A stretch of 35,126 nt of DNA from Verrucomicrobiales bacterium (GTDB lineage Bacteria > Verrucomicrobiota > Verrucomicrobiia > Limisphaerales > UBA9464): positions 1 to 35,126 of the forward strand of contig JAIXXC010000264.1 of NCBI GenBank assembly GCA_027490985.1, given 5' to 3'. How positions within the stretch are numbered: position 1 is the first letter of the stretch; each line of letters begins with the position of its first letter. Both the position numbers and the translations under genes were made by a program. The notes beneath the pieces were generated by a model that worked only from the letters and a program-made list of their open reading frames with translations, had not been told where the DNA came from and searched no databases. Positions 16,289-23,818 of the stretch are shown here, piece after piece.

Positions 16289-16537
16289 TTAGATCGACGT
16301 GAGCAGTTCGGTGATCTTGATGCCGAAACGATTCTCGACCACCACCACCTCCCCGCGGGCCACCAGCTTGGTGTTCACATGAAGGTCCACAGGGGCATCG
16401 GCCACCTTGTCCAACTGGACGATCGAGCCGTTGGTCAGGTTCAACACCTCACGCATCGGCAGATGACAGGATCCGAGCTGCACGCTCACTTCGACGGGCA
16501 CGTCCAGCAGGATGGAAAGATCGGTGGTTTGACTCAT
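16289..16537 (-). CDS. fliN: Flagellar motor switch protein FliN
   Basis: 82 residues, essentially the SpoA/surface-presentation-of-antigens domain alone: LLDVPVEVSVQLG, LNLTNGSIVQLD, PVDLHVNTKLVARGEVVVVENRFGIKI. FliN forms the lower rim of the C ring with FliM and takes part in export and in rotation switching. It lacks the long N-terminal extension of E. coli FliN (137 aa), which is common. It begins 11 bases after the fliM stop and is the last gene of the flagellar operon. Confidence 0.93.
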   Translation of the reverse strand: MSQTTDLSILLDVPVEVSVQLGSCHLPMREVLNLTNGSIVQLDKVADAPVDLHVNTKLVARGEVVVVENRFGIKITELLTSI

Positions 16538-16548
16538 GGAAAGTGCGT

Positions 16549-17553
16549 TCAGGGATTGGAGCCCAGGGTGATTTCGTCGATTTCAACGGCCCAACGTCCC
16601 TCCACGGTGCCCAGGCGACCGTAGTAGCGTTTCTCCGAGGCCAGCTTCACCTGGACCCGCTCGGCGAATTCCGGCGGCAGCGGGACGACATCGCCCACCC
16701 GAAGTCCGACCACATCCTTGGCGCGCAGTTTCAACCCGTTGGATTCGGCGGAGACCCGCATCGGCGTGTCATCGTAGTGGTTGTTCCAGCTGCCGCTGCG
16801 TTCGGTGGGGACATCCGGCAGGTCTTCAGGGCCCGGCTTGAGCCGCGAACTCAGCAGGTGGACGATCGGTTCGATGGTCCAATACGGGAAGGCGACCTGC
16901 AGGGTCTCGGTGCAGTCGTTCACCTTGGCCTCGATGGAGAGCACCAGCATGATGGCGTCGGGATCGACGGTCTGGAGGAACAGCCCGTTGCTTTCGTGAC
17001 CGAAGAGCGCCGGTCGCAGGTCGCGATACCGGGCCCAGTGGGTGCACCACTCCGTCAGGATGAGCAGCACCACCTGATCCAACAAAGTGACCTCCAGTTC
17101 GGAGAGTTCCCGGTTTCCGGTGACCGAGTGTCCCGGGCCTCCCAACAGCCGGTCGACAATGGTCAACCCCAGGCGCGGCGGGACATCCAGCAGGCAGATC
17201 CCGCGCAGCGGCTCCACTCGGAAGAGGGAGATGTGCGTCGGGCTGTTGAGGCTCTCACACCACTGACGGAAGGAGATGGTGTGCAACTGCGACATCTGCA
17301 GCACGAACTCCACCCGCAGGTAGATCGACAGACGGGCCGCCAGCGACTGGATGAATTCTTCGTGATGGATGCGCAGCTTCCGCAGCTCGATCGGCGAGAG
17401 GAAGACCGGTGTCCGGAAGTCGTAAGCCGAGATGGAGTCCCGATTCTGGTTGCTCCGGCGACCGTTCGACTGGAGGACGACGGTGTTCGACTCCTCCTCC
17501 TGCACCTGTTGGAGCAGTCGCTCGACTTCTGACTGGGAGAGCACATCTCCCAT
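16549..17553 (-). CDS. fliM: Flagellar motor switch protein FliM
   Basis: 334 residues from ATG 17553. This start is chosen because MGDVLSQSEVERLLQQ then aligns with the E. coli N terminus MGDSILSQAEIDALL, the peptide that binds CheY-P; an upstream ATG at 17574 would add 7 residues. The CheC-like middle domain (about 40-230) contains LLGGPGHSVTGNRELSELE, and the C-terminal SpoA domain (about 245-334) contains GLRVGDVVPLP. FliM links FliG and FliN in the C ring. The intact CheY-binding motif predicts that the motor is under chemotactic control, although no che gene lies in the window. Confidence 0.94.
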   Translation of the reverse strand: MGDVLSQSEVERLLQQVQEEESNTVVLQSNGRRSNQNRDSISAYDFRTPVFLSPIELRKLRIHHEEFIQSLAARLSIYLRVEFVLQMSQLHTISFRQWCESLNSPTHISLFRVEPLRGICLLDVPPRLGLTIVDRLLGGPGHSVTGNRELSELEVTLLDQVVLLILTEWCTHWARYRDLRPALFGHESNGLFLQTVDPDAIMLVLSIEAKVNDCTETLQVAFPYWTIEPIVHLLSSRLKPGPEDLPDVPTERSGSWNNHYDDTPMRVSAESNGLKLRAKDVVGLRVGDVVPLPPEFAERVQVKLASEKRYYGRLGTVEGRWAVEIDEITLGSNP

Positions 17554-17595
17554 GGATCCGGCCGGGTCCTGCATAAGGTCTTGGGGGGGATTCGG

Positions 17596-18231
17596 TTACT
17601 GGACGGCCATGTCGGGGATCACGACCTCGGAGAAGGACCCCTGGCCGATGACTCTCGCGAAGGCGTTCTTCAACTCGGCCCGGATCGTGTTGCGGGCCCC
17701 TTGACGCTCGATGTCCATCAGGGTCTTGGTCTGCAACAGCGACGAGGCGGCATCGCGAAGGTCTTGCGCCCGGTCTTTCACCAGGTCCGGAAGCTTGGGG
17801 TTGGTTCCCCGGATGCCGATCTTGGCCATCAACAGGCGTGAGCCCATCGTGCCCGCCACATTGACGGTGACCGAATCGAGCATGTGGGTCTCATCCTTGG
17901 CGCCGCCGTGCCCTTTGGATTCCCCGCCATGGGAGCCGCTGCCGCCCGAGGACCCGTGGTCCGGACCGGCCGCCGGGGCATGAGACGTCTCCCCATGTCC
18001 CGAGCTCGATTCTCCGTGGGTCGCCCCGTCGTCGCCATGCCCCGGATCGGCCGGGGCGTTGGCGCCCGGGGCCGCGGATTGATTCAGGCGCGGCAGCAGC
18101 ACGAACTGGGTCATCACGAAGGCGATCACCGGCAACAACACGAGATTGAGGATCAACGGCAGCATCGCCTTGATGCCGCCGGACGACTCGGACTTGGAAC
18201 CGTCGTTCTTGTCTGGAGCGGATGCAGCCAT
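17596..18231 (-). CDS. fliL: Flagellar basal body-associated protein FliL with His/Gly-rich linker
   Basis: 211 residues. A short cytoplasmic N terminus is followed by one transmembrane helix (about 22-48) and a periplasmic FliL domain at about 115-211 (MLDSVTVNVAGTMGSRLLMAKIGI, then IVIPDMAVQ-like end). Between them is an unusual linker of about 60 residues rich in His, Gly, Ser and acidic residues, with eight histidines in roughly 55 positions. FliL surrounds the MotAB stator and supports torque. Such a linker could bind a divalent metal, but that is inference. It lies between flgE and fliM in the operon. Confidence 0.88.
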   Translation of the reverse strand: MAASAPDKNDGSKSESSGGIKAMLPLILNLVLLPVIAFVMTQFVLLPRLNQSAAPGANAPADPGHGDDGATHGESSSGHGETSHAPAAGPDHGSSGGSGSHGGESKGHGGAKDETHMLDSVTVNVAGTMGSRLLMAKIGIRGTNPKLPDLVKDRAQDLRDAASSLLQTKTLMDIERQGARNTIRAELKNAFARVIGQGSFSEVVIPDMAVQ

Positions 18232-18262
18232 AAGCGTCGGGAGAAGACTTCGGATCAGCTTA

Positions 18263-19117
18263 TCAACGCTTGAGGTTGATCAACTCCTGGAGGATTTCGT
18301 CGGAGGTGGTGATGATCTTGGCGTTGGCCTGATAGCCGCGCTGGGTGACCATCAGATCGGTGAACTGGGTGGCCAGGTCGACATTGGCCTGCTCCAGGGC
18401 CTGCCACTGGATCTGCCCGCGCCCGGCCTGTCCCGGGGTTCCCAGCCCCACCGGACCCGCGGCGGCCAGGTTGCTGAAGCGATTGCTGCCCACCTTGGTC
18501 AGGCTGTTGATGTCGCGGAAGGTCTGGACCTGGATCTGGGCGATCTTGAAGGGCTCCGGAGGCGTCGCCGGAGGCGGAACCAGCGTGCTGCGCAGGGTCA
18601 ATTTGACATCGCCATTCGATTCGATGCGCCACGACACGGCCTCGGTGTCGGCCGGCAGATTGGACGGAGTCAGGGTGATGCGGATATCGCTGGTGGTGGT
18701 CACCGCCGGATCGGTCGAGACTCCCTGCACCCGCATGCCGTCGGTGGTGGTGAGGTATCCGTTGGCGTCGGCCCGGAAATCACCCGCCCGGGTGGCGTAC
18801 ACCGCGTTGTTGGAGGCGTCACGGACCACAAAGAACCCGCTGCCGTCGATGGCCATGTCGTAGGGTTGCCCCGTGGCATCGATGCTGCCCTGGGCGTAGC
18901 TGTTGGAGACATCGGACAGCGCGACACCGCTCCCGATCTCGGAGGCGCTGGAGCCGGTGGAGAACTCCGAAAGCTTCTGGCTGAACACGTCGACGCCCTG
19001 GGCGCGGCCGGCCCGGAAGCCGACGGTGTTCACGTTGGCGATGTTGTTGCCGATGACATCCAGCTTGTCCTGCTGGAAATGGAGTCCGCTGATGCCGGTG
19101 TTGAGTGATCTGAGCAT
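18263..19117 (-). CDS. flgE: Flagellar hook protein FlgE (short form)
   Basis: 284 residues. The N terminus has the rod/hook family signature (MLRSLNTGISGLHFQQDKL, NIANVNTVGFR) and the C terminus has the matching coiled-coil segment with QFTDLMVTQRGYQANAKII. The central FlgG/E/F segment contains MAIDGSGFFVV. Directly downstream of flgD, this position is that of the hook protein. It is far shorter than E. coli FlgE (402) because the outer D2/D3-type insertions are missing or small; the length is close to FlgG (about 260). FlgG is the alternative, but no other hook gene is in the operon. It forms the hook by polymerising under the FlgD cap. Confidence 0.82.
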   Translation of the reverse strand: MLRSLNTGISGLHFQQDKLDVIGNNIANVNTVGFRAGRAQGVDVFSQKLSEFSTGSSASEIGSGVALSDVSNSYAQGSIDATGQPYDMAIDGSGFFVVRDASNNAVYATRAGDFRADANGYLTTTDGMRVQGVSTDPAVTTTSDIRITLTPSNLPADTEAVSWRIESNGDVKLTLRSTLVPPPATPPEPFKIAQIQVQTFRDINSLTKVGSNRFSNLAAAGPVGLGTPGQAGRGQIQWQALEQANVDLATQFTDLMVTQRGYQANAKIITTSDEILQELINLKR

Positions 19118-19140
19118 GGTTTGACTGGGGTTGGGTTCGT

Positions 19141-19740
19141 TTATCGGACAATCGATCCGAGGATCTGGCCCAGTTTTCCGGGCAGCGCCTTGAGTTCAGC
19201 GGCGCTGACCGGACTGGAGGATCGCGAATCGGCCTTGGGAAGAGAGTCTGGGCCGGCCGGGGCCGGGGCGGTCTCCGCCGGAGCCCTGACAAGGGTCACG
19301 CGGGACAGGTCGTACGGCACGTCCCCCACGACCAACTGAGGGTTGCCCCCGTTGAATCGCACCTCGGTGACGGCCCCCTCGACGGTGTTTCCGGTCGCAG
19401 GATCCTTGAGGGACACCCACTGGCCCAGGAATTGGTTGGCCTGGGATCCTTTGAATTGGGTCCGCAGTCCGGCGATGTCGGCCTGCATCAGGCGCGTCTG
19501 GTCCAGGGTGTTGAACTGGGCCATCTGGGCGATGAAGTCGGTGTCCTTCTGGGGATTCAGCGGATCCTGATAGGAGAACTGGGCGGCGATGAGCTTGAAG
19601 AAATCGTCCTGACCCAGCGTGCGGGTCGGCGTCCGCCCGATGATCTGCGCTCCGGAGGCATCGGTCCGGGTTCCGGTGGCCGCTGCGACCGGGGTTTCGA
19701 ACGAATTCGAGAGGTTTCGGCTGGAGGGATCGAGTGTCAT
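19141..19740 (-). CDS. flgD: Flagellar hook assembly (cap) protein FlgD
   Basis: 199 residues. The family motif LGQDDFFKLIAAQFSYQDPLNP (within about 42-63) and the following FIAQMAQFNTLDQTRLM are plain. The C-terminal half contains the short FlgD Tudor/FnIII-like region (WVSLKDPATGNTVEGAVTEV) and ends in an Ala/Pro-rich tail. FlgD caps the growing hook and is replaced by HAP proteins when the hook is complete. It lies 3 bases after fliK and 23 before flgE. Confidence 0.92.
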   Translation of the reverse strand: MTLDPSSRNLSNSFETPVAAATGTRTDASGAQIIGRTPTRTLGQDDFFKLIAAQFSYQDPLNPQKDTDFIAQMAQFNTLDQTRLMQADIAGLRTQFKGSQANQFLGQWVSLKDPATGNTVEGAVTEVRFNGGNPQLVVGDVPYDLSRVTLVRAPAETAPAPAGPDSLPKADSRSSSPVSAAELKALPGKLGQILGSIVR

Positions 19741-19743
19741 GGA

Positions 19744-22716
19744 TCAGGCCCAGGATTCGAGCATGCGCGAGGAAGCGGATTGTCGGACCGGCACGGAGAC
19801 GGACCGATTGGAATCCGGACTGGGTTGTTGCGGCCCGGCTTCGGCCCGTGTTCCGGCAGCGGCCTCTTCGGACCCCGACGGGTTGCGTCCCCGCCCCCCG
19901 GACTGCGGTGAACGCTCTCCGGCGGCCTCCGCAAGCGACCCGGACGCAGTGGCCGAGGGTTGACGCTCCAAGGGAAGCAACTGCACCCCTTGCACCTGCA
20001 ATTGGCGCTGCAATTCGGGCCACCCTTCGGCGATGGCCTGGGCCTCCCCCCGTTCCAGCGTGGCCCGGATTTCAATGCGTCCCTCACGACGGCGGAGATC
20101 GACCCGCAACTCGGATCCGGCATCCGGCCTCAGCACCGCAGTCATCGACGCCGTGCGCATCCGTTGGAGAAGCACCACCTCACCGTTGAGTTGATCGGAC
20201 AGGCGGGCGACCGAGGAATTCCGGGGGAGCACAACCCTCTCGGTCGTCTCGGCAGCCTGATCGATCTGGGGCATCCGACCCGGATCTCCGGCATTCGCGG
20301 CGAGCATGGACACACCCGGATTGAGGTCGATGACCGGAATTTCGGACGAAGCGGTGGACGAAGCCGTCACCGATTCCATAAAAGCCGAACCGCGCGGCCG
20401 TGGGGCCGCCTCGGGGGCAACTGGGATGATCGGGACGTACGCCATGTCGTGGGCCCAGGTCGCAAATGTCATGCCAGCCCGATTCAGCAGGGTTCCCTCT
20501 TCGGAATTCCCCACTCTGTCGCGAGGAATGAAACGGCTCGAATAAGCCATTTTACTGGGTTTTTTGGGCTCCGTTTCAGAAATCGGCTGCAAAAGAGCCC
20601 CTTCTTTCGCCGGTTCCGCCTCTGAAGATGGCACCGACTCCACCGAGGCAATCTCTGCCGAGGCAATCCCCGTTCCGGGCACCGGTTGAGCGGTTTTTTC
20701 CGCCCCGGACAACCCCGTCGCATCCGGGACGGGCACCAGGCCCGATTCGGTTCCCCATCCGGGAACACGCCGATCCGATTCCGGGACCCGAACTGAAAAT
20801 TCCGATCGCGGGCCGTGGTCCGCGGCTCCGGTCCGGACTTCCACCCTCGCGAACCTCGACGAATCCACCCCCGCGACTTCCGAAAACCCGGATGGATCCG
20901 CCATATCCCCCGACAACCAACGCCCCGCAGCAGGACTCTCGATCGGGTTTCCGGTCTTCGCCTCGGTCTTCGCCTCGGTCTGCCGGCGATGAGCCCACGG
21001 CCCTCGGCCCGGCAGCCGCGCTTCCAACGGCTGGATCCCTGGGGCGATCCCGGGATCGGCCATACGCCCCGTCACCAGGCGGGATTCGAGCCGGTCGCCA
21101 GAGCCGCCCGAGGATCCCGAACCGCTCCCGGAATCCGGTTGGGAAACAGCATCCGAGTCGGCCCGGTTGCCTGCGGTGCGACGATCCGGGTCTTGCCCAG
21201 CGACGGACCAGGACTCCCCCGTCATCGCAATCGGATTCGGGAGGGATTCCCAGGAGGCGGTCCGGGGCGACGATGGCAAGCCTGCGCTCCGGAGCCCCTG
21301 GGGGAGATTCGATCCGGCAGACGGACCCGCCGCCTCAAGACTCGGACTCGGACTCGGACTCGGACTCGGACTCGGACTCGAACTCGAACTCGAACTCGAA
21401 CTCGGACTCGGACCAGAGCCAGAGCCAGAGCCAGAGCCCCGAACCGACACAGGAACCGAACCCGGGTTGGAATTCGGGCCATGAACCCACGGCGGCATGC
21501 CCGGCAACGGGTTCGAGGCGGGTGAAACCGCCCCGAAAACCAGCTCTGAAGCCGATGCCCGGCCGGCCAATTCCGAGTCGGACTCCGAGTCGGACTCCGA
21601 GTCGGGCTCCGAGTTGGCCAAGGCTTCGACATCACCGCTTGCGACTGAGACCCGGTCTCCCACCAGGCCCGTGACCAGAGCCTTGAGGTGCCCGAGAACC
21701 GGACCGGCGGCGGCGCCCCTGCCCCCCGTCTCCGCTTGCCGGCGATGGACCCACTGACTTCGATGAAACACCGACGCTTCCGACGGTTGAACCCCAGAAG
21801 CGTTTTCAGACTCGGCGACTTGGCCGATCCCCGGGCGGGATTCGATCGGTTCGCGAGGGGTGCCACCGGGGGCCGGATCCGTCGCGGAATCCCGTTGGGT
21901 GGCGTCAATCGAGTGACCCTGGTCGCCTGCAGCAAAATCCGGGGCCTGCCCGGCGGCAAACCAGGACTCCCCTTTCATCGAGGGCGGTTTCGGGACGGAT
22001 ACGACAGAGTCGGTCCGGGTCACCGACGGCGAGACTGAACCCCTGGGAACCGGGGCCGGATTCGACACGGCGGACGAGGCTTCCGGGTCAAGAACCCGGT
22101 CAAGACCCGGATCAGGGCCAGAACCAGCCACAGGCGCAGGCTCCCGATTGCGAGCCCGACCCGCCACCCACGGGGACACCCCCGGCAAGGGGATCGAAGC
22201 GGGTGAAACCACCCGAGAACCCGGCTCCGAAGCCGACGCCCCCCCGGCCAATCCGGAGTCGCTCTCCGATCCGGCCGACCCCTCGCCATCACCACTCGGC
22301 GGAGAGAGCGCTTCTTCCGCGAAGCCCATGACCCGATCCTTGGAAGGCGCAGTCGGCTTGAAATCCGTCGGGGTCGCACGCCATAGACTCTCCACAACCC
22401 CAGGCTGTTGCGACGGGGTTGGATTGGCGGAAAACCCTCCGGTGACACGACCGGATATCATCGGCAGGGATGCCCTCTCGATCGATTCCTCCACCCCCCC
22501 CCCGAAGGCACGCCCCTCTCCGGCCTGAGCACAGAGCATCGACGGAGCGCTCGGGGTGACAGGGCACTCCGATGCAGCGAGCACCCCGGAGACCATCGAC
22601 TCGAAGGCCGACGACTCCGCGGATGTCCCCTCCAAGGGAGCCGCGACGGCGCCACCTCTGGGGAACGCCGGCGGCGCAAGGAACGGCTCACCCCCCGGCG
22701 GACTGAAGGTGATCAT
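19744..22716 (-). CDS. fliK: Flagellar hook-length control protein FliK, greatly enlarged
   Basis: 990 residues; typical FliK is 400-500. The C-terminal Flg_hook domain is at about 835-918 (VLRPDAGSELRVDLRRREG, then LQRQLQVQGVQLLPLE), with a Gln/Ser-rich tail, as in FliK. Everything before it is low complexity, rich in Ser, Pro, Gly, Ala and Glu. Residues 150-340 and 378-592 are a divergent tandem duplication: LAGGASASEP/LAGRASASEL, ASIPLPGVSPWV/ASNPLPGMPPWV, MKGESWFAAGQ/MTGESWSVAGQ and WVHRRQAE/WAHRRQTE recur in the same order. Dipeptide runs (SG, SS, SP, SE/SD) are encoded by hexanucleotide repeats. The start overlaps the motE-like stop (ATGA) and the stop is 3 bases before flgD. FliK measures hook length as a secreted ruler and switches FlhB export specificity. 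Confidence 0.87.
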   Translation of the reverse strand: MITFSPPGGEPFLAPPAFPRGGAVAAPLEGTSAESSAFESMVSGVLAASECPVTPSAPSMLCAQAGEGRAFGGGVEESIERASLPMISGRVTGGFSANPTPSQQPGVVESLWRATPTDFKPTAPSKDRVMGFAEEALSPPSGDGEGSAGSESDSGLAGGASASEPGSRVVSPASIPLPGVSPWVAGRARNREPAPVAGSGPDPGLDRVLDPEASSAVSNPAPVPRGSVSPSVTRTDSVVSVPKPPSMKGESWFAAGQAPDFAAGDQGHSIDATQRDSATDPAPGGTPREPIESRPGIGQVAESENASGVQPSEASVFHRSQWVHRRQAETGGRGAAAGPVLGHLKALVTGLVGDRVSVASGDVEALANSEPDSESDSESDSELAGRASASELVFGAVSPASNPLPGMPPWVHGPNSNPGSVPVSVRGSGSGSGSGPSPSSSSSSSSSPSPSPSPSPSPSLEAAGPSAGSNLPQGLRSAGLPSSPRTASWESLPNPIAMTGESWSVAGQDPDRRTAGNRADSDAVSQPDSGSGSGSSGGSGDRLESRLVTGRMADPGIAPGIQPLEARLPGRGPWAHRRQTEAKTEAKTGNPIESPAAGRWLSGDMADPSGFSEVAGVDSSRFARVEVRTGAADHGPRSEFSVRVPESDRRVPGWGTESGLVPVPDATGLSGAEKTAQPVPGTGIASAEIASVESVPSSEAEPAKEGALLQPISETEPKKPSKMAYSSRFIPRDRVGNSEEGTLLNRAGMTFATWAHDMAYVPIIPVAPEAAPRPRGSAFMESVTASSTASSEIPVIDLNPGVSMLAANAGDPGRMPQIDQAAETTERVVLPRNSSVARLSDQLNGEVVLLQRMRTASMTAVLRPDAGSELRVDLRRREGRIEIRATLERGEAQAIAEGWPELQRQLQVQGVQLLPLERQPSATASGSLAEAAGERSPQSGGRGRNPSGSEEAAAGTRAEAGPQQPSPDSNRSVSVPVRQSASSRMLESWA
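20941..22269 (-). repeat. Diverged tandem duplication inside fliK
   Basis: Unit A (about 21697-22269) and unit B (about 20941-21585) encode homologous segments of about 190 and 215 residues in the same order and frame, separated by about 37 residues. Unit B is longer because of an added SG/SS/SP dipeptide run. The similarity is visible in DNA too, for instance ACCAGGACTCCCC at about 21208 and 21961. Limits are approximate. Confidence 0.75.
21341..21438 (-). repeat. Hexanucleotide microsatellite in fliK
   Basis: About eleven CTCGGA/CTCGAA units (21341-21411) are followed by four AGAGCC units (about 21414-21438). Read on the minus strand they encode GSGS, then SPSP, SSSS and SPSP. The 6-base unit keeps the frame whatever the copy number. 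A related GACTCCGAGTCG tract lies at about 21572-21612 and encodes SESDSESDSE. Confidence 0.92.
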
Positions 22717-23351
22717 GGCTTTTTGCCGGTCGGAACCAGGCGCAGCTTGTCGGAGAGGTTCGCCGCGAGCCGCGCACTACGGGCGTCGGTCTTGGCCAAG
22801 GCGTCCAGGATGGCCCCCATCTGGTCATCCTTCATCTGGCTCATGATCTTCACGACCAGTTTCTCATCCAGTTCGGCCACGATCTTCGCCACGCTCGTCG
22901 GTTCCATGCCGGCATAGGTCTTGGCCAAGCGTTTCACATTCACGACCTCGTCTTCCTGGATGCGAATGACCTGTCGGTCGATGTCGTCCCGGAGTCGCGC
23001 CACCGACTGGGTCACCGAGGCGAGTTCAGCACGCTCCACGGCGAGGCGTTGGGCCAGTTCGTCGAGCTCAATCTGACGCAGTCGGAAGGAGTTGCTCCGT
23101 TGCAGCAGTGCGGTCACCAGCGTATCGACGTCGGCATTGAAGAAGTTCCACGAGGGAGTATCGGCGACCTGATCGGCCGTCTTGCCGGCCAGGGGAGCCC
23201 CATGGATCACGGAGGATTCGGGTGTCGACTTGGCTCTGGGTGCCCGAGGCTTCGGCGGTTGGTAGCCTTTGATGAGCACGACCGCCGTGACGGCCAGATA
23301 CAGCAGGGCTCCGATCAGGGATGCGACGATGGGAAGAATGGCGGATTTCAC
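22713..23351 (-). CDS. MotE-like flagellar protein (membrane anchor, coiled coil, MgtE-N/FliG-like domain)
   Basis: 212 residues. One N-terminal transmembrane helix (about 5-29) is followed by a Pro/Lys-rich linker, a long coiled coil (about 88-150, RQIELDELAQRLAVERAELAS onward) and a C-terminal helical domain (about 150-206) with YAGMEPTSVAKIVAELDEKLVVKIMSQM, similar to the MgtE N-terminal/FliG-middle fold. This matches MotE, a periplasmic MotC chaperone in Rhizobiales, and also FliJ-neighbour proteins often annotated as MotE in other phyla. It overlaps fliJ upstream and fliK downstream by ATGA on both sides, so it is firmly part of the operon. The function here is unproven. Confidence 0.75.
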   Translation of the reverse strand: MKSAILPIVASLIGALLYLAVTAVVLIKGYQPPKPRAPRAKSTPESSVIHGAPLAGKTADQVADTPSWNFFNADVDTLVTALLQRSNSFRLRQIELDELAQRLAVERAELASVTQSVARLRDDIDRQVIRIQEDEVVNVKRLAKTYAGMEPTSVAKIVAELDEKLVVKIMSQMKDDQMGAILDALAKTDARSARLAANLSDKLRLVPTGKKP

Positions 23352-23818
23352 GGGGACTGGATTGTCGTTTGAAAGGAGGCGTCGACGCCGCGCCGGCGAA
23401 GGGCCATTTCATCGAGGTTCTTCTGCTCCTCGCGCAACTGTTCACGCTGATGGTCTTCCCGTTCCCGGGTGCAGAATCTCTCGACGACCTCCCGTTCACG
23501 GCGGCTGAGAAGAACGGCCTTGAGGGAGGCCTCGGTCGCGGCGCAGGCGTCGGCAACCCGGCGGCGTCCCTCCCGGCAATGTTCCTCGAGCATCAGCCGA
23601 TAGCCGTCCTGCCGGGCCAACCAGGCGGCCGGACACCCGCTGGTCAACTGGGCCTGAATCTCGAGCTGGTGTCGTTGCAACGCCCCGATGCTGGCCTGGA
23701 GGCGATCCTCGGCCGTTTGTCGCTCTTGGAGAGCGCGCGAGTGGACCTGCAGCGCCTCCTCCTCACGCCGTTGGCGAAGATCGCGCAACGCGGTGACGCG
23801 GGACTGGAAACGCCTCAT
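23348..23818 (-). CDS. fliJ: Flagellar export protein FliJ
   Basis: 156 residues from ATG 23818, chosen because this ATG overlaps the fliI stop as ATGA. The protein is almost wholly helical coiled coil with the FliJ pattern (MRRFQSRVTALRDLRQRREE at the N terminus, then LEEHCREGRRRVADA and SRREREVVERFCTRERE). FliJ inserts into the FliI hexamer like the gamma subunit of F1-ATPase and ties it to FlhA. Sequence conservation is always low in FliJ; position after fliI and the N-terminal pattern carry the call. A longer frame back to 23860 would add 14 residues unlike FliJ. Confidence 0.85.
   Translation of the reverse strand: MRRFQSRVTALRDLRQRREEEALQVHSRALQERQTAEDRLQASIGALQRHQLEIQAQLTSGCPAAWLARQDGYRLMLEEHCREGRRRVADACAATEASLKAVLLSRREREVVERFCTREREDHQREQLREEQKNLDEMALRRRGVDASFQTTIQSP

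Noticed and set aside
21341-21438. Short tandem repeats considered as a CRISPR array
   Set aside because: The units are 6 bases with no spacers and lie in frame within fliK.
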